DNA of 37,572 nt. Origin: Desulfobulbaceae bacterium (GTDB lineage Bacteria > Desulfobacterota > Desulfobulbia > Desulfobulbales > Desulfobulbaceae). Every line of letters starts with the position of its first letter. The first letter of the stretch is position 1. The stretch is taken from the NCBI GenBank assembly GCA_015493715.1, contig WGCP01000418.1, positions 1-37,572 on the forward strand, written 5' to 3'. The notes under the pieces are model-generated. The model saw only the letters and a program-made list of their open reading frames with translations, was not told where the DNA came from and did no database searches. Positions 16,272 to 23,620 of this stretch are shown piece after piece. The position numbers and the translations under genes were made by a program.

Positions 16272-17694
16272 CTTCACCAACGCCGAGAGAATCACGGAAT
16301 TTTCCACGGGTTATTTCAGCCAGACGCGCTGAACAGTAAAAACCCTGGCACCTGCCCATGGTAACGCGGGTCCGACGTTTGAGACCGGAGAGACTGTGTG
16401 CGGGCAGTTTGCCGTTTAAAGCGGCATTGATCTCCCGGCTGGTGACCATTTCACAATGGCAGACTATTTCACCAAAACCAGGAGTGCGGTAATCCCTGGG
16501 AAGATGTTCGGCAAGGTTGGGGACCTTTGGAATCAGTGGTTTCTTCAGGGGAATGAATTCCACTTCATGCTCCTGGAGCAAACTGTGTACATGACGGGCA
16601 AGTCCAAGGGCCGCTGTCAGGCCGGTGGAACGAATACCGCCCAGGGTGATCCAGTTTCGCTCGTGATCGTTTCTGATCCGGTAGGGAGATTCTTCGGTAG
16701 CTGGTCTGATTCCGGCATAAGTGGCGGTGACGGGAATATCCGCCAGACCGGGCAGCATGGTTTTTCCCTTTTCGGCCAGCATGCTCAGGGTTTGGGTGTC
16801 CACCGAGGCATCATCCCTGCTTTTCTGATCCTCGGCGGTCGGGCCAACCATCATATTGCCGAAAATGGTGGGAAAGAGAACAATACCCTTGGTGCGCGCG
16901 GAAGGGACCGGCAGGATTATGGAATTGATCAGTTTGGCAGCGGCCTTGTCAAAAACAACAAACTGTCCCTTTCTCGGCATGATGGTGAAGTCAGACTCTC
17001 CCAGCAGGCGTTGATCGACAATATCGCCATATAGGCCGGCACAGTTGACAACGTACCGGCTTTTGACCAATCCCCGGGAGGTCTCCAGTCTCCAGTGATG
17101 ACCATCAAAAGAGCCACCAGTCACCTCGGCGTCACAAAGGACCTTGCCTCCGTTTTCAACGGCCTGGAGAAGATAGGCAAGAGGTGCGGACCAGGGGTCG
17201 ATTACATACTCTCTGGGGACGTATATGGCGGCTCGGGCTGATGGATCAAGGTTGGGCTCCAGCTGGTGAATTTCATTTTGACCAATCAACCGCAAGTCAT
17301 CGACGCCGTTTTTGCCGCCTTTTTCAAAGACTGCTGCAAGTCGTTTCTCTTCTTCTTCATTCCAGGCAACAACCATTGCCCCTGTTTTGAGCAGAGGAAG
17401 CCCAAGGCTTTCATGGATTTCAAGATATTCCCTGTGTCCTTCCTGGACGCATTTCCATTCCAGGGTACCGGGAGGGGCATCAAAACCGGTATGGAGAATG
17501 GCGCTGTTTCCTTTGGAGGCACCGTCGAGAATGTCCGGCGCTTTTTCAAGCAGCAGGACGGTCGCCCCTTCCAGTGTAAGACGGCGGGCCACTGCACAGC
17601 CGACAACTCCGCCGCCAATGATAACCACATCAGCACAGGCAAGTATCCGCCGGCGGTCACAGGAAAGCGTATCTGAATTTGATCGAGTAATCAT
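16261..17694 (-). CDS. GlpA-like FAD-dependent dehydrogenase with C-terminal [2Fe-2S] domain
   Basis: The 477-residue flavoprotein belongs to the DAO/glycerol-3-phosphate dehydrogenase group. An N-terminal FAD fold (DVVIIGGGVVGCAVARRL) is followed by a GNSAILHTGFDA loop and the substrate domain (FPTIFGNMMVGPTAED; YAGIRPATEE; TGLTAALGLARHV). The C-terminus has a BFD-like [2Fe-2S] domain with cysteines arranged C-x-C (IVCHCEMVT) and C-x4-C (GRCQGFYCSA), as in anaerobic GlpA and related enzymes. It probably oxidises sn-glycerol-3-phosphate or a similar hydroxyacid/polyol phosphate and passes electrons to the downstream oxidoreductase. ATG 17694 gives MITRSNSDTLS; a TTG two codons upstream is possible. 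No membrane anchor is seen. The exact substrate is not proven: L-2-hydroxyglutarate-type oxidases share the fold. Confidence 0.85.
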   Translation of the reverse strand: MITRSNSDTLSCDRRRILACADVVIIGGGVVGCAVARRLTLEGATVLLLEKAPDILDGASKGNSAILHTGFDAPPGTLEWKCVQEGHREYLEIHESLGLPLLKTGAMVVAWNEEEEKRLAAVFEKGGKNGVDDLRLIGQNEIHQLEPNLDPSARAAIYVPREYVIDPWSAPLAYLLQAVENGGKVLCDAEVTGGSFDGHHWRLETSRGLVKSRYVVNCAGLYGDIVDQRLLGESDFTIMPRKGQFVVFDKAAAKLINSIILPVPSARTKGIVLFPTIFGNMMVGPTAEDQKSRDDASVDTQTLSMLAEKGKTMLPGLADIPVTATYAGIRPATEESPYRIRNDHERNWITLGGIRSTGLTAALGLARHVHSLLQEHEVEFIPLKKPLIPKVPNLAEHLPRDYRTPGFGEIVCHCEMVTSREINAALNGKLPAHSLSGLKRRTRVTMGRCQGFYCSARLAEITRGKFRDSLGVGEDDV

Positions 17695-18025
17695 GACCAA
17701 TCGTTAATACAATATGACTGAACGGTCAAGATGAAAGTGTGTTTACAGATTGAGTACGATGGATTTGAAAAAAAGATGCTATTTTTATGATAGTGCGTGG
17801 TGACTCAGAAGTCATGTCAGTGGAGAATAGGATCTGGTCAGGAAAAAAGTGTGTTGCAGGAAGACGTACATTAATGTCCGGACAGCACTCGGATAAGGAG
17901 GCTTAACGATTAAAGACGGGGCAGAGGGAGTCTTGAGGGCCCGGTATTATGGATTGGCTTTTTTACGCCTTGTACGTGGCAACATATCAGTACGATAAGT
18001 GATTAACTTGTTGTATTTCTTCTAT
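17695..18025. promoter_or_regulatory. Intergenic region between deoR-type gene and the dehydrogenase pair
   Basis: No protein gene is supported in these roughly 330 bp. Features seen are the perfect inverted repeat TGACTCAGAAGTCA (17801-17814), the palindrome TGTCCGGACA (17875-17884), and an AAGGAGG on the plus strand near 17896 with no usual start codon after it. The promoter of the dehydrogenase pair should lie here on the minus strand. The 17801 repeat is a candidate operator only. Confidence 0.4.
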
Positions 18026-18793
18026 TTATTTCTCAACGCTGATGATGGTAACCCCAGCGGCAAGAAGCCTCTGCTCAATCGTTTTCGGTGGTCTTTGGTC
18101 ACAGACTAAGTTGGTAATTTTATTCAGCTCGCATATTTCAAAAGACGCAATCCTGCCGAATTTTGAGCTGTCTACAAGCACGGTAACTGATTCCGCTTGC
18201 TCAATCATGGCTTGGGCAATCAGTGCCTCGCTTATATTAAAATCCATGATTCCCGTACGATCATCAAGAGCGCTGATGGTAAGAATTGCATGGTGTGCAC
18301 GAAAGGACCGAATTTGGGCAATGGCCATACTGCCCACCGTTTGTCGGTTATCACCGTTAAATTCTCCTCCTAACAGAAAGACCTGGGTGGATTCCGAGTC
18401 GGTTCCGAGAATCCGAGCAATTTCAGCAGAATTAGTGACAACGGTCAGATCGGAGAGTTCCGTCAGTTTTTCGGCAAAATAAAGTGTAGTTGAACCGGTA
18501 TCAATAAGAATGGTTTCTCCGGGCGAAATCAATTTGGCTGCTTTAGACGCAATAAAGACCTTTGCCAACACATTCTCACCCATACGTTCCTGGAACCGAC
18601 CTTCACCGGCAACAACGGGCAATGCAGCTCCCCCGTGAAATTTTTGTATTTTTCCGTTGCGTTCAAGCTCCGTGAGGTCCCGGCGAATGGTTTCTCTCGA
18701 AATATTGAGGTGATGGGCCAACTCTTCGACGTGAACACGTTTTTTCCGGCGGACGATTGTTAAAATTTCATTTCTGCGATTGACGGGATTCAT
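18026..18793 (-). CDS. DeoR-family (GlpR-like) transcriptional repressor
   Basis: This 255-residue regulator has the DeoR winged HTH at its N-terminus (NRRNEILTIVRRKKRVHVEE, then ISRETIRRDLTELERNGKI with the family-typical RRDL helix and FHGGA). The C-terminal sugar-phosphate-sensing domain shows ILIDTGSTTLYFAEKL, VVTNSAEIA and LLGGEFN. Members of this family respond to phosphorylated sugars or polyols; GlpR senses glycerol-3-phosphate. It sits between the two transporter/enzyme sets: the dehydrogenase pair is downstream on the same strand and the second importer diverges from it. It therefore probably controls the whole locus. Three TGTTAGAA-type half-sites in the divergent region are candidate binding sites. 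The start at 18793 lacks a good Shine-Dalgarno. Confidence 0.92.
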   Translation of the reverse strand: MNPVNRRNEILTIVRRKKRVHVEELAHHLNISRETIRRDLTELERNGKIQKFHGGAALPVVAGEGRFQERMGENVLAKVFIASKAAKLISPGETILIDTGSTTLYFAEKLTELSDLTVVTNSAEIARILGTDSESTQVFLLGGEFNGDNRQTVGSMAIAQIRSFRAHHAILTISALDDRTGIMDFNISEALIAQAMIEQAESVTVLVDSSKFGRIASFEICELNKITNLVCDQRPPKTIEQRLLAAGVTIISVEK

Positions 18794-19397
18794 GAGGCGC
18801 TGTCGTTTGCATTGGTTGGCATATATTTAATCTCTACATGGATGGTTGTATGACAATAGAAGTTAGGGCTGTAGGAACAGTTGCCGCCGGCTTTTATGAG
18901 ATGTGTTGGATTATATTATTGATTTTACGCCATAAATACTATATGAGACCGGGCCAAATATTGTCAGCACAACCTAAAACTACAATGGTTTGACGCAACT
19001 TTCATGCAATTTCAAGCACTGTTGACACTGCTTTTATTTCAAGAAACACGTATAATGACAATATTACAGCGCGTTAACCAACTCAAAAACTTGAGTTATG
19101 TGATGGATTGTAACCAACGCTGTTGCATGAAAGGGCCGGGAAAGAACCGCCTGTTTTTCCAAGATCTGTTTTGTTAGGATTGCATTTAGTCATGTTAGAA
19201 GTGTGTTAGAAATGAAAATACGGCATGTTAATGCTTGTTTGGTCATTTTTTTCATGGTAATGATCAATTTATTCTATCCGGCAGGATTATACACAATCAT
19301 CAAAGGGAAAAATTATTTGTACTGAGTGTCCGGTAATCAGGATTTTTAGGTCTTCCTGTCGTCTTTCTGTTGATACCAAAAAAAGGAGGTACAAAAA
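18794..19397. promoter_or_regulatory. 604-bp divergent control region between deoR-type gene and second importer
   Basis: No gene was found in it. It holds the promoters of both flanking units. Visible elements: TTTCA direct repeats at 19000-19004 and 19010-19014, with another at 19037; an 11-bp inverted pair CTTTCATGCAA (18999-19009) and TTGCATGAAAG (19123-19133); TATAAT at 19051-19056; the palindrome AACTCAA-AAAC-TTGAGTT (19080-19097); three TGTTAG(A/G)A direct repeats (19172-19211); and a strong AAAAGGAGGT ribosome binding site just before 19398. TTGACA at 19022 is 23 bp from TATAAT, too far for a standard sigma-70 promoter. Confidence 0.6.
19172..19211 (+). promoter_or_regulatory. Three direct TGTTAGAA-type half-sites (candidate DeoR operator)
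   Basis: TGTTAGGA at 19172-19179, TGTTAGAA at 19193-19200 and TGTTAGAA at 19204-19211 are spaced 21 and 11 bp apart, which is two and one helical turns. TGTTAGAA is the half-site of the E. coli DeoR operator palindrome. The sites lie between a DeoR-family gene and the operon it diverges from. No inverted partner TTCTAACA was seen nearby. Confidence 0.5.
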
Positions 19398-20459
19398 ATG
19401 AAAAATGGATTGTTGAAGGGATGTATTCTGTCGTTAACGGCGGTTGCGGTCTGTGCATGTTTTGTAACGGCATCTCCCGGCCATGCCAGGGAGCTGACCA
19501 TTGTCGGCTGGGGGGGGACCACCCAGGCGGCGCATAAGGTTGCCTATTTTGATCCTTTTGTCAAAGAAACCGGGATCAAGATTGTCGAGGATTCCTGGAG
19601 TGGAGAAATGGCCAAGATTCGGGGCATGGTTGAAACAGGTGATATTACCTGGGATGTCGTCCAGGTTGAGGCACCGGAGATGTACCAGGGCTGCGAAGAA
19701 GGACTATTTGAACCTCTTGATTGGTCAAAGATAACGGATAAGAAAAACCTGGTGGATGGTGCCGCCGCTGATTGCGGAGCCGGTGTATTAATTTGGTCAA
19801 CGGTTTTTTCCTATGATACCGATGTAATTAAGAACGGTCCAAAAAACTGGGCGGAATTCTGGGATGTGAAAAAATGGCCGGGTAAACGCGGCATGCGAAG
19901 AGGCGCCAAGATGACTCTTGAAATCGCCCTGCTTGCCGACGGAGTTCCCCGTGATGATGTTTACAAGGTACTTGCAACCAAAAAAGGTGTTGACCGGGCC
20001 TTTAAAAAACTTGATGAATTGAAACCCTACATAGTCTGGTGGAAGGCAGGAGCAGAGCCGCAGCAGCGGCTGGCCGCCGGCGATGTTGTGATGAGTATGG
20101 CCTATAATGCCTGGGTTACCCGTATTAATAAATCAGAAAAGCGCAATTTTGCCATTATCTGGGACGGAAACCTTTATTCCATGGATTTTTGGACCATCGT
20201 CAAAGGATCACCCAATGTAGACAAGGCATTGAAGTTCATTGCCTTTTCCATGCGCCCGGACCGGCAGGCTGTTTTTTTCAATAAGATTGCCTATGGTTGG
20301 ACCGCCAAGGGAACAGGTAAGTTTATAGACAAGGACATGCTCCCCCTGTTGCCGACCGCAGAGGGCCATCTCGATAATGCCCTGATGACCAATGTTGAGT
20401 TCTGGCTTGACAATGGTGAGAGCCTGGAACAGCGTTTTCAGGCCTGGGTGGCAAAATAA
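19398..20459 (+). CDS. Extracellular solute-binding protein, second (PotD-like) importer
   Basis: This 353-residue periplasmic binding protein has a classic Sec signal peptide (MKNGLLKGCILSLTAVAVCA, cleavage likely after GHA near residue 30). The mature fold starts ELTIVGWGG and contains DVVQVEAPEMYQGCEEGLF, TVFSYDTDVIKNGPKNWAEF and MSMAYNAWVTRINKS, a PotD-like family I binding protein. The AAAAGGAGGT ribosome binding site before ATG 19398 is the strongest in the window, as expected for an abundant binding protein. It uses Sec where the paralogous first importer uses Tat. A terminator-like hairpin follows its stop codon and should set a high binding-protein to transporter ratio. The ligand is unknown; the operon's phosphodiesterase suggests a phosphodiester or related organophosphate. 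Confidence 0.92.
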   Translation: MKNGLLKGCILSLTAVAVCACFVTASPGHARELTIVGWGGTTQAAHKVAYFDPFVKETGIKIVEDSWSGEMAKIRGMVETGDITWDVVQVEAPEMYQGCEEGLFEPLDWSKITDKKNLVDGAAADCGAGVLIWSTVFSYDTDVIKNGPKNWAEFWDVKKWPGKRGMRRGAKMTLEIALLADGVPRDDVYKVLATKKGVDRAFKKLDELKPYIVWWKAGAEPQQRLAAGDVVMSMAYNAWVTRINKSEKRNFAIIWDGNLYSMDFWTIVKGSPNVDKALKFIAFSMRPDRQAVFFNKIAYGWTAKGTGKFIDKDMLPLLPTAEGHLDNALMTNVEFWLDNGESLEQRFQAWVAK

Positions 20460-20469
20460 TGGAACATCT

Positions 20470-20532
20470 TTCACCAGCGCCCCTGCGTTGTTTCGGCGCT
20501 GAAATGTGCCGCCGGGCGCTGGTGGAGTTTTT
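20470..20532 (+). terminator. Terminator-like hairpin after the second binding-protein gene
   Basis: Perfect 11-bp arms CACCAGCGCCC (20472-20482) and GGGCGCTGGTG (20514-20524), extendable by wobble and A-T pairs, enclose a 31-nt loop and are followed by five T residues (20528-20532). It starts 11 bp after the binding-protein stop and precedes the permease genes, so it is probably a leaky terminator. Confidence 0.75.
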
Positions 20533-20621
20533 AAGAGCCGCGTTTGCCGGGGAGTGGTTGTCACCCGGATTTCACCTCAATTTAGGTTTCAATACGTACA
20601 TTCAACCCACAGGGGAATTTC

Positions 20622-21854
20622 ATGGCCTTGCAAGATGTAGCTGATAGAAGTCTGCACGACAAGTTGCGCCGAGCTGAACGGCGCAAGAAGATCGAGGCGG
20701 TATCTCTTATCGGGCCGCTATTGCTTATCATGCTGATATTTTATTTTATACCGATCGGCATGATGCTCTATCGAAGTGTGGACAATTCCCAGATGCGGGA
20801 AGTCCTTCCCGAAACGGCAAAGGCGCTTGTCCATTGGTCCGGTGAAGGCTTGCCTGGTGAATCCGCTTATGCAGCCGTTGTAGCGGATATGAAAGTTGCC
20901 TATCCAGCTCGTACCCTGGCCGGAGCCGGCCGCAGGCTGAATTTCGACCAGGTCGGTTTTTACAGCCTTTTGTTGAAGTCCGGCCGCAAAATGAAAAAAC
21001 TCGGCGGCCCTCCTTACAAGGAAAAGCTGATCAAACTGGACAAAAAATGGGGTAATCCGCAGTACTGGACGGTAATGAAGCGTGGGCTGAAAAATATTAC
21101 CCTTCTTTATCTCCTGCGGGCCGTGGATCTCAGATACGATGATAAAAATAACATTGTCGGTGTACCTGAAGAACAGGCCATTTACGCCTCCATTATTCAG
21201 CGAACGGTCTATATCAGTCTTTCCGTAACCATTCTCTGCCTTTTGATAGGGTATCCGCTGGCGTATTTTATGGCAACCAGCTCAGCCTCGGTGCGCAATC
21301 TCCTTATGATTGGCTTGCTGCTGGTCTTCTGGACCTCTCTGCTTGTGCGGACACTGTCCTGGATCCTTGTCTTGCAGGACAAGGGTGTTGTCAATTCGTT
21401 TCTCCTGTCGCTCGGAATTATATCCCATCCGCTTCCCCTGGTCTTTAACAGGATCGGGGTGTATATCGCCATGACCCATGTTCTGCTGCCCTTTATGGTG
21501 CTGCCGCTTTACAGTGTCATGGCCGGTATTCCCTCTTATTATGTGCGGGCCGCCCGATCGCTCGGTGCCACCCCGATCGCCGCTTTTTTCAAGGTCTATA
21601 CACCCATGACCCTGCCGGGCATAGGAGCGGGCTGTCTGATGGTGTTTATCCAGGCGCTTGGGTATTATATCACTCCGGCCCTGGTCGGTGGGCCCAAGGA
21701 CCAGATGGTCAGTTATTTTGTCGCCTTTTTCGTTAATGAGCGGGTGAATTGGAGTATGGCCTCCTCTCTAGGGGTTGTCCTTCTCCTGATGACCGGTTCC
21801 TTTTATCTGATATTCGGCAAGCGGGTTAATATTACCAATATGAAATTAGGGTGA
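20622..21854 (+). CDS. Pot-type ABC importer permease with large insertion (PotB-like), second importer
   Basis: This 410-residue inner-membrane permease is longer than the usual 275-300 residue PotB. The first transmembrane helix (LIGPLLLIMLIFYFIPIGMM, about 29-48) is followed by about 135 mostly polar residues before the next helix (about 190-215, VYISLSVTILCLLIGYPLAY). By topology this insert should face the periplasm. The transport core then follows, with the EAA loop AARSLGATPIAAFFKVYTPM. The insert is not low-complexity and may contact the binding protein or a ligand; that is inference. ATG 20622 follows an AGGGGA. The gene overlaps or abuts the next permease at its stop (GTGA). Confidence 0.88.
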   Translation: MALQDVADRSLHDKLRRAERRKKIEAVSLIGPLLLIMLIFYFIPIGMMLYRSVDNSQMREVLPETAKALVHWSGEGLPGESAYAAVVADMKVAYPARTLAGAGRRLNFDQVGFYSLLLKSGRKMKKLGGPPYKEKLIKLDKKWGNPQYWTVMKRGLKNITLLYLLRAVDLRYDDKNNIVGVPEEQAIYASIIQRTVYISLSVTILCLLIGYPLAYFMATSSASVRNLLMIGLLLVFWTSLLVRTLSWILVLQDKGVVNSFLLSLGIISHPLPLVFNRIGVYIAMTHVLLPFMVLPLYSVMAGIPSYYVRAARSLGATPIAAFFKVYTPMTLPGIGAGCLMVFIQALGYYITPALVGGPKDQMVSYFVAFFVNERVNWSMASSLGVVLLLMTGSFYLIFGKRVNITNMKLG

Positions 21855-21859
21855 TCACC

Positions 21860-22696
21860 ATGGCATTACCTGCGCACGCAACAACCGGAGAGCGTATCTG
21901 GTACTATGTGTTTCGAGTACTTGTGGCTGTTGTTTTTATCTATCTTGTTTTTCCCATACTGACGATCATTCCGCTTTCTTTTAATAGTGGAGAATTTCTT
22001 CACTATCCGCTGCAGGGCGTCAGTCTGCGCTGGTATCATGACGTTGTTGCATCCGGTCAGTGGGCCGCAGCGGTAAAAAACAGTCTGATCGTCGGTGTCT
22101 GTTCCATGATCCTGGCAACAGCCCTGGGAACAACGGCGGCGGTGGGGATTAACAGGGCCAAGTTTCCCGGTAAGCAGTTGCTGGTGGCCTTATTGATCTC
22201 TCCGATGATGATTCCGCTTGTTATCTCGGCCTTGGCCCTGTACCTGTTTTTTGCAAAGATCGGCCTAAACGACACGTATCTTGGTATTATTCTGGCCCAT
22301 ACCATCCTCGGTATGCCCTTTGTTTTGATCACGGTGAGCGCAACTCTGCAGGGCTTTGATTACAGCTTGGTGAACGCCGGTGCCAGTTTGGGAGCAGCTC
22401 CTTTGCCTGTCTTTTTCAGGATTGTCATGCCGTTGATCCTGCCTGGTATTGTTTCCGGGGCCATGTTTGCCTTTGCCACCTCGCTTGACGAGGTGGTTGT
22501 CGTCCTTTTTATAGCAGGCCCGGCACACAGGACCCTTCCTCTGCAGATGTTTTCCGGTATCAGGGAGCATTTAAGTCCGACGATCCTTGCCGTGGCCACC
22601 ATGCTCATTGTCTTTGCAGGTCTGCTTATGCTGACCCTTGAATTCCTGCGCCGGCGAAATGAAAGACTCAACGCTGCGGCAAATGTCGCCGGGTAA
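21860..22696 (+). CDS. Pot-type ABC importer permease (PotC-like), second importer
   Basis: This 278-residue permease has about six transmembrane helices. The first is FRVLVAVVFIYLVFPILTII; the EAA loop is NAGASLGAAPLPVFFRIVMP. The ATG at 21860 is preferred because AGGGTGA lies five bases upstream; a GTG at 21851 overlapping the previous stop is the alternative. It forms the membrane channel with the preceding long PotB-like subunit. It is followed 14 bp later by the phosphodiesterase gene, so all are co-transcribed. Confidence 0.9.
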   Translation: MALPAHATTGERIWYYVFRVLVAVVFIYLVFPILTIIPLSFNSGEFLHYPLQGVSLRWYHDVVASGQWAAAVKNSLIVGVCSMILATALGTTAAVGINRAKFPGKQLLVALLISPMMIPLVISALALYLFFAKIGLNDTYLGIILAHTILGMPFVLITVSATLQGFDYSLVNAGASLGAAPLPVFFRIVMPLILPGIVSGAMFAFATSLDEVVVVLFIAGPAHRTLPLQMFSGIREHLSPTILAVATMLIVFAGLLMLTLEFLRRRNERLNAAANVAG

Positions 22697-22710
22697 GTGG
22701 GGAAAAGTGC

Positions 22711-23514
22711 GTGCTGATAGCCCATCTCAGTGATCTCCATATTGCCGCTCCCGGCCGCAAGGCGTACGGAAAAGTAGCGACCGATGATCATCTTGGCCGC
22801 TGCGTCAGGCATATAAATAGCCTGAAGCCGCAACCGGATCTTGTCCTTGTTACCGGTGATATCACTTTTGATGCCCAAGTTGAGGAATCGGCTTTGGCTG
22901 GTCGGCTTTTAGGTGATTTGCGTATGCCCTGGTATGTAGTGCCCGGGAATCATGATGATCCCGACATCCTCAAAGTATTGCAACAAGGGTGGGGAAGGGC
23001 GCCTGTTATTCGAGAGGGAAGCAGCGGGTTTGATTATTTCCTGCCCGGCTATACAATCAGTTTTCTCGGGATAGACAGCAGTACCCCGGATTCTCCCGGC
23101 GGAAAAGTCAGCAAAGCCCAGACACAGTGGCTTCACAGTCGTCTTGTTGAGAACACGGATAAGCCGGCCATTATTTTTCTGCATCATCCACCGGTCCGAT
23201 GCGGTGTTCTGGAGACCGATGCGGATGGTTTTGAAGGAGCTGACCTGCTGGGTGAAGTAATAGAACGCTTTCCCAATATTGTCCGGGTACTTTGCGGCCA
23301 TATTCATCTGGCATCCCATGTTAATTGGCGGGGAACAGTGGTGAGCGCTGCGCCAAGTATGGGGTTGGGATTATTTCTGGATCTTACGATGAAGCTTCCC
23401 TCCGCATTTGTCGTTGAGGATCCGGGTTATTATCTTCATTATTATACATCTTCGGCAAACCTGGTGTCTCACGCCGTGTATGTGCGCGAGATCGACGGGC
23501 CATATCTTTTTTAA
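22711..23514 (+). CDS. GpdQ/CpdA-like metallophosphodiesterase inside the importer operon
   Basis: The 267-residue calcineurin-like phosphoesterase has no signal peptide, so it should be cytosolic. All binuclear metal ligands are visible: D8 and H10 (HLSDLHI), D50 (VTGDI), N80 and H81 (PGNHDD), H158/H159 (FLHHPP), and H197 and H199 (CGHIHL). Order, spacing and length closely follow GpdQ, the glycerophosphodiesterase of Enterobacter aerogenes, and also the cAMP phosphodiesterase CpdA. A GTG start at 22711 preceded by GGGGA is used. Its place between the permease and ATPase genes argues that it acts on the imported solute, for example cleaving a glycerophosphodiester to glycerol-3-phosphate and an alcohol. 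Substrate choice between glycerophosphodiesters and cyclic nucleotides cannot be settled from sequence. Confidence 0.85.
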   Translation: MLIAHLSDLHIAAPGRKAYGKVATDDHLGRCVRHINSLKPQPDLVLVTGDITFDAQVEESALAGRLLGDLRMPWYVVPGNHDDPDILKVLQQGWGRAPVIREGSSGFDYFLPGYTISFLGIDSSTPDSPGGKVSKAQTQWLHSRLVENTDKPAIIFLHHPPVRCGVLETDADGFEGADLLGEVIERFPNIVRVLCGHIHLASHVNWRGTVVSAAPSMGLGLFLDLTMKLPSAFVVEDPGYYLHYYTSSANLVSHAVYVREIDGPYLF

Positions 23515-23620
23515 TCGAGTGTTGACAAGAGAGGAAACCACAACATATTCGTATGCGATAATCCTTCGCCCGGTTTGATAAATGCCCATTTCGCTTAAAC
23601 TTTACAGGTGAAAAGAACAA

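Noticed and set aside
17896-18000. Small plus-strand ORF after an AAGGAGG motif, starting at ATT
   Set aside because: It needs a very rare start codon, is about 29 codons long and shows no conserved feature.
19022-19056. TTGACA and TATAAT as a sigma-70 promoter for the second importer
   Set aside because: The two hexamers are separated by 23 bp, well beyond the usual 16-18, and no alternative -35 at proper spacing is convincing.
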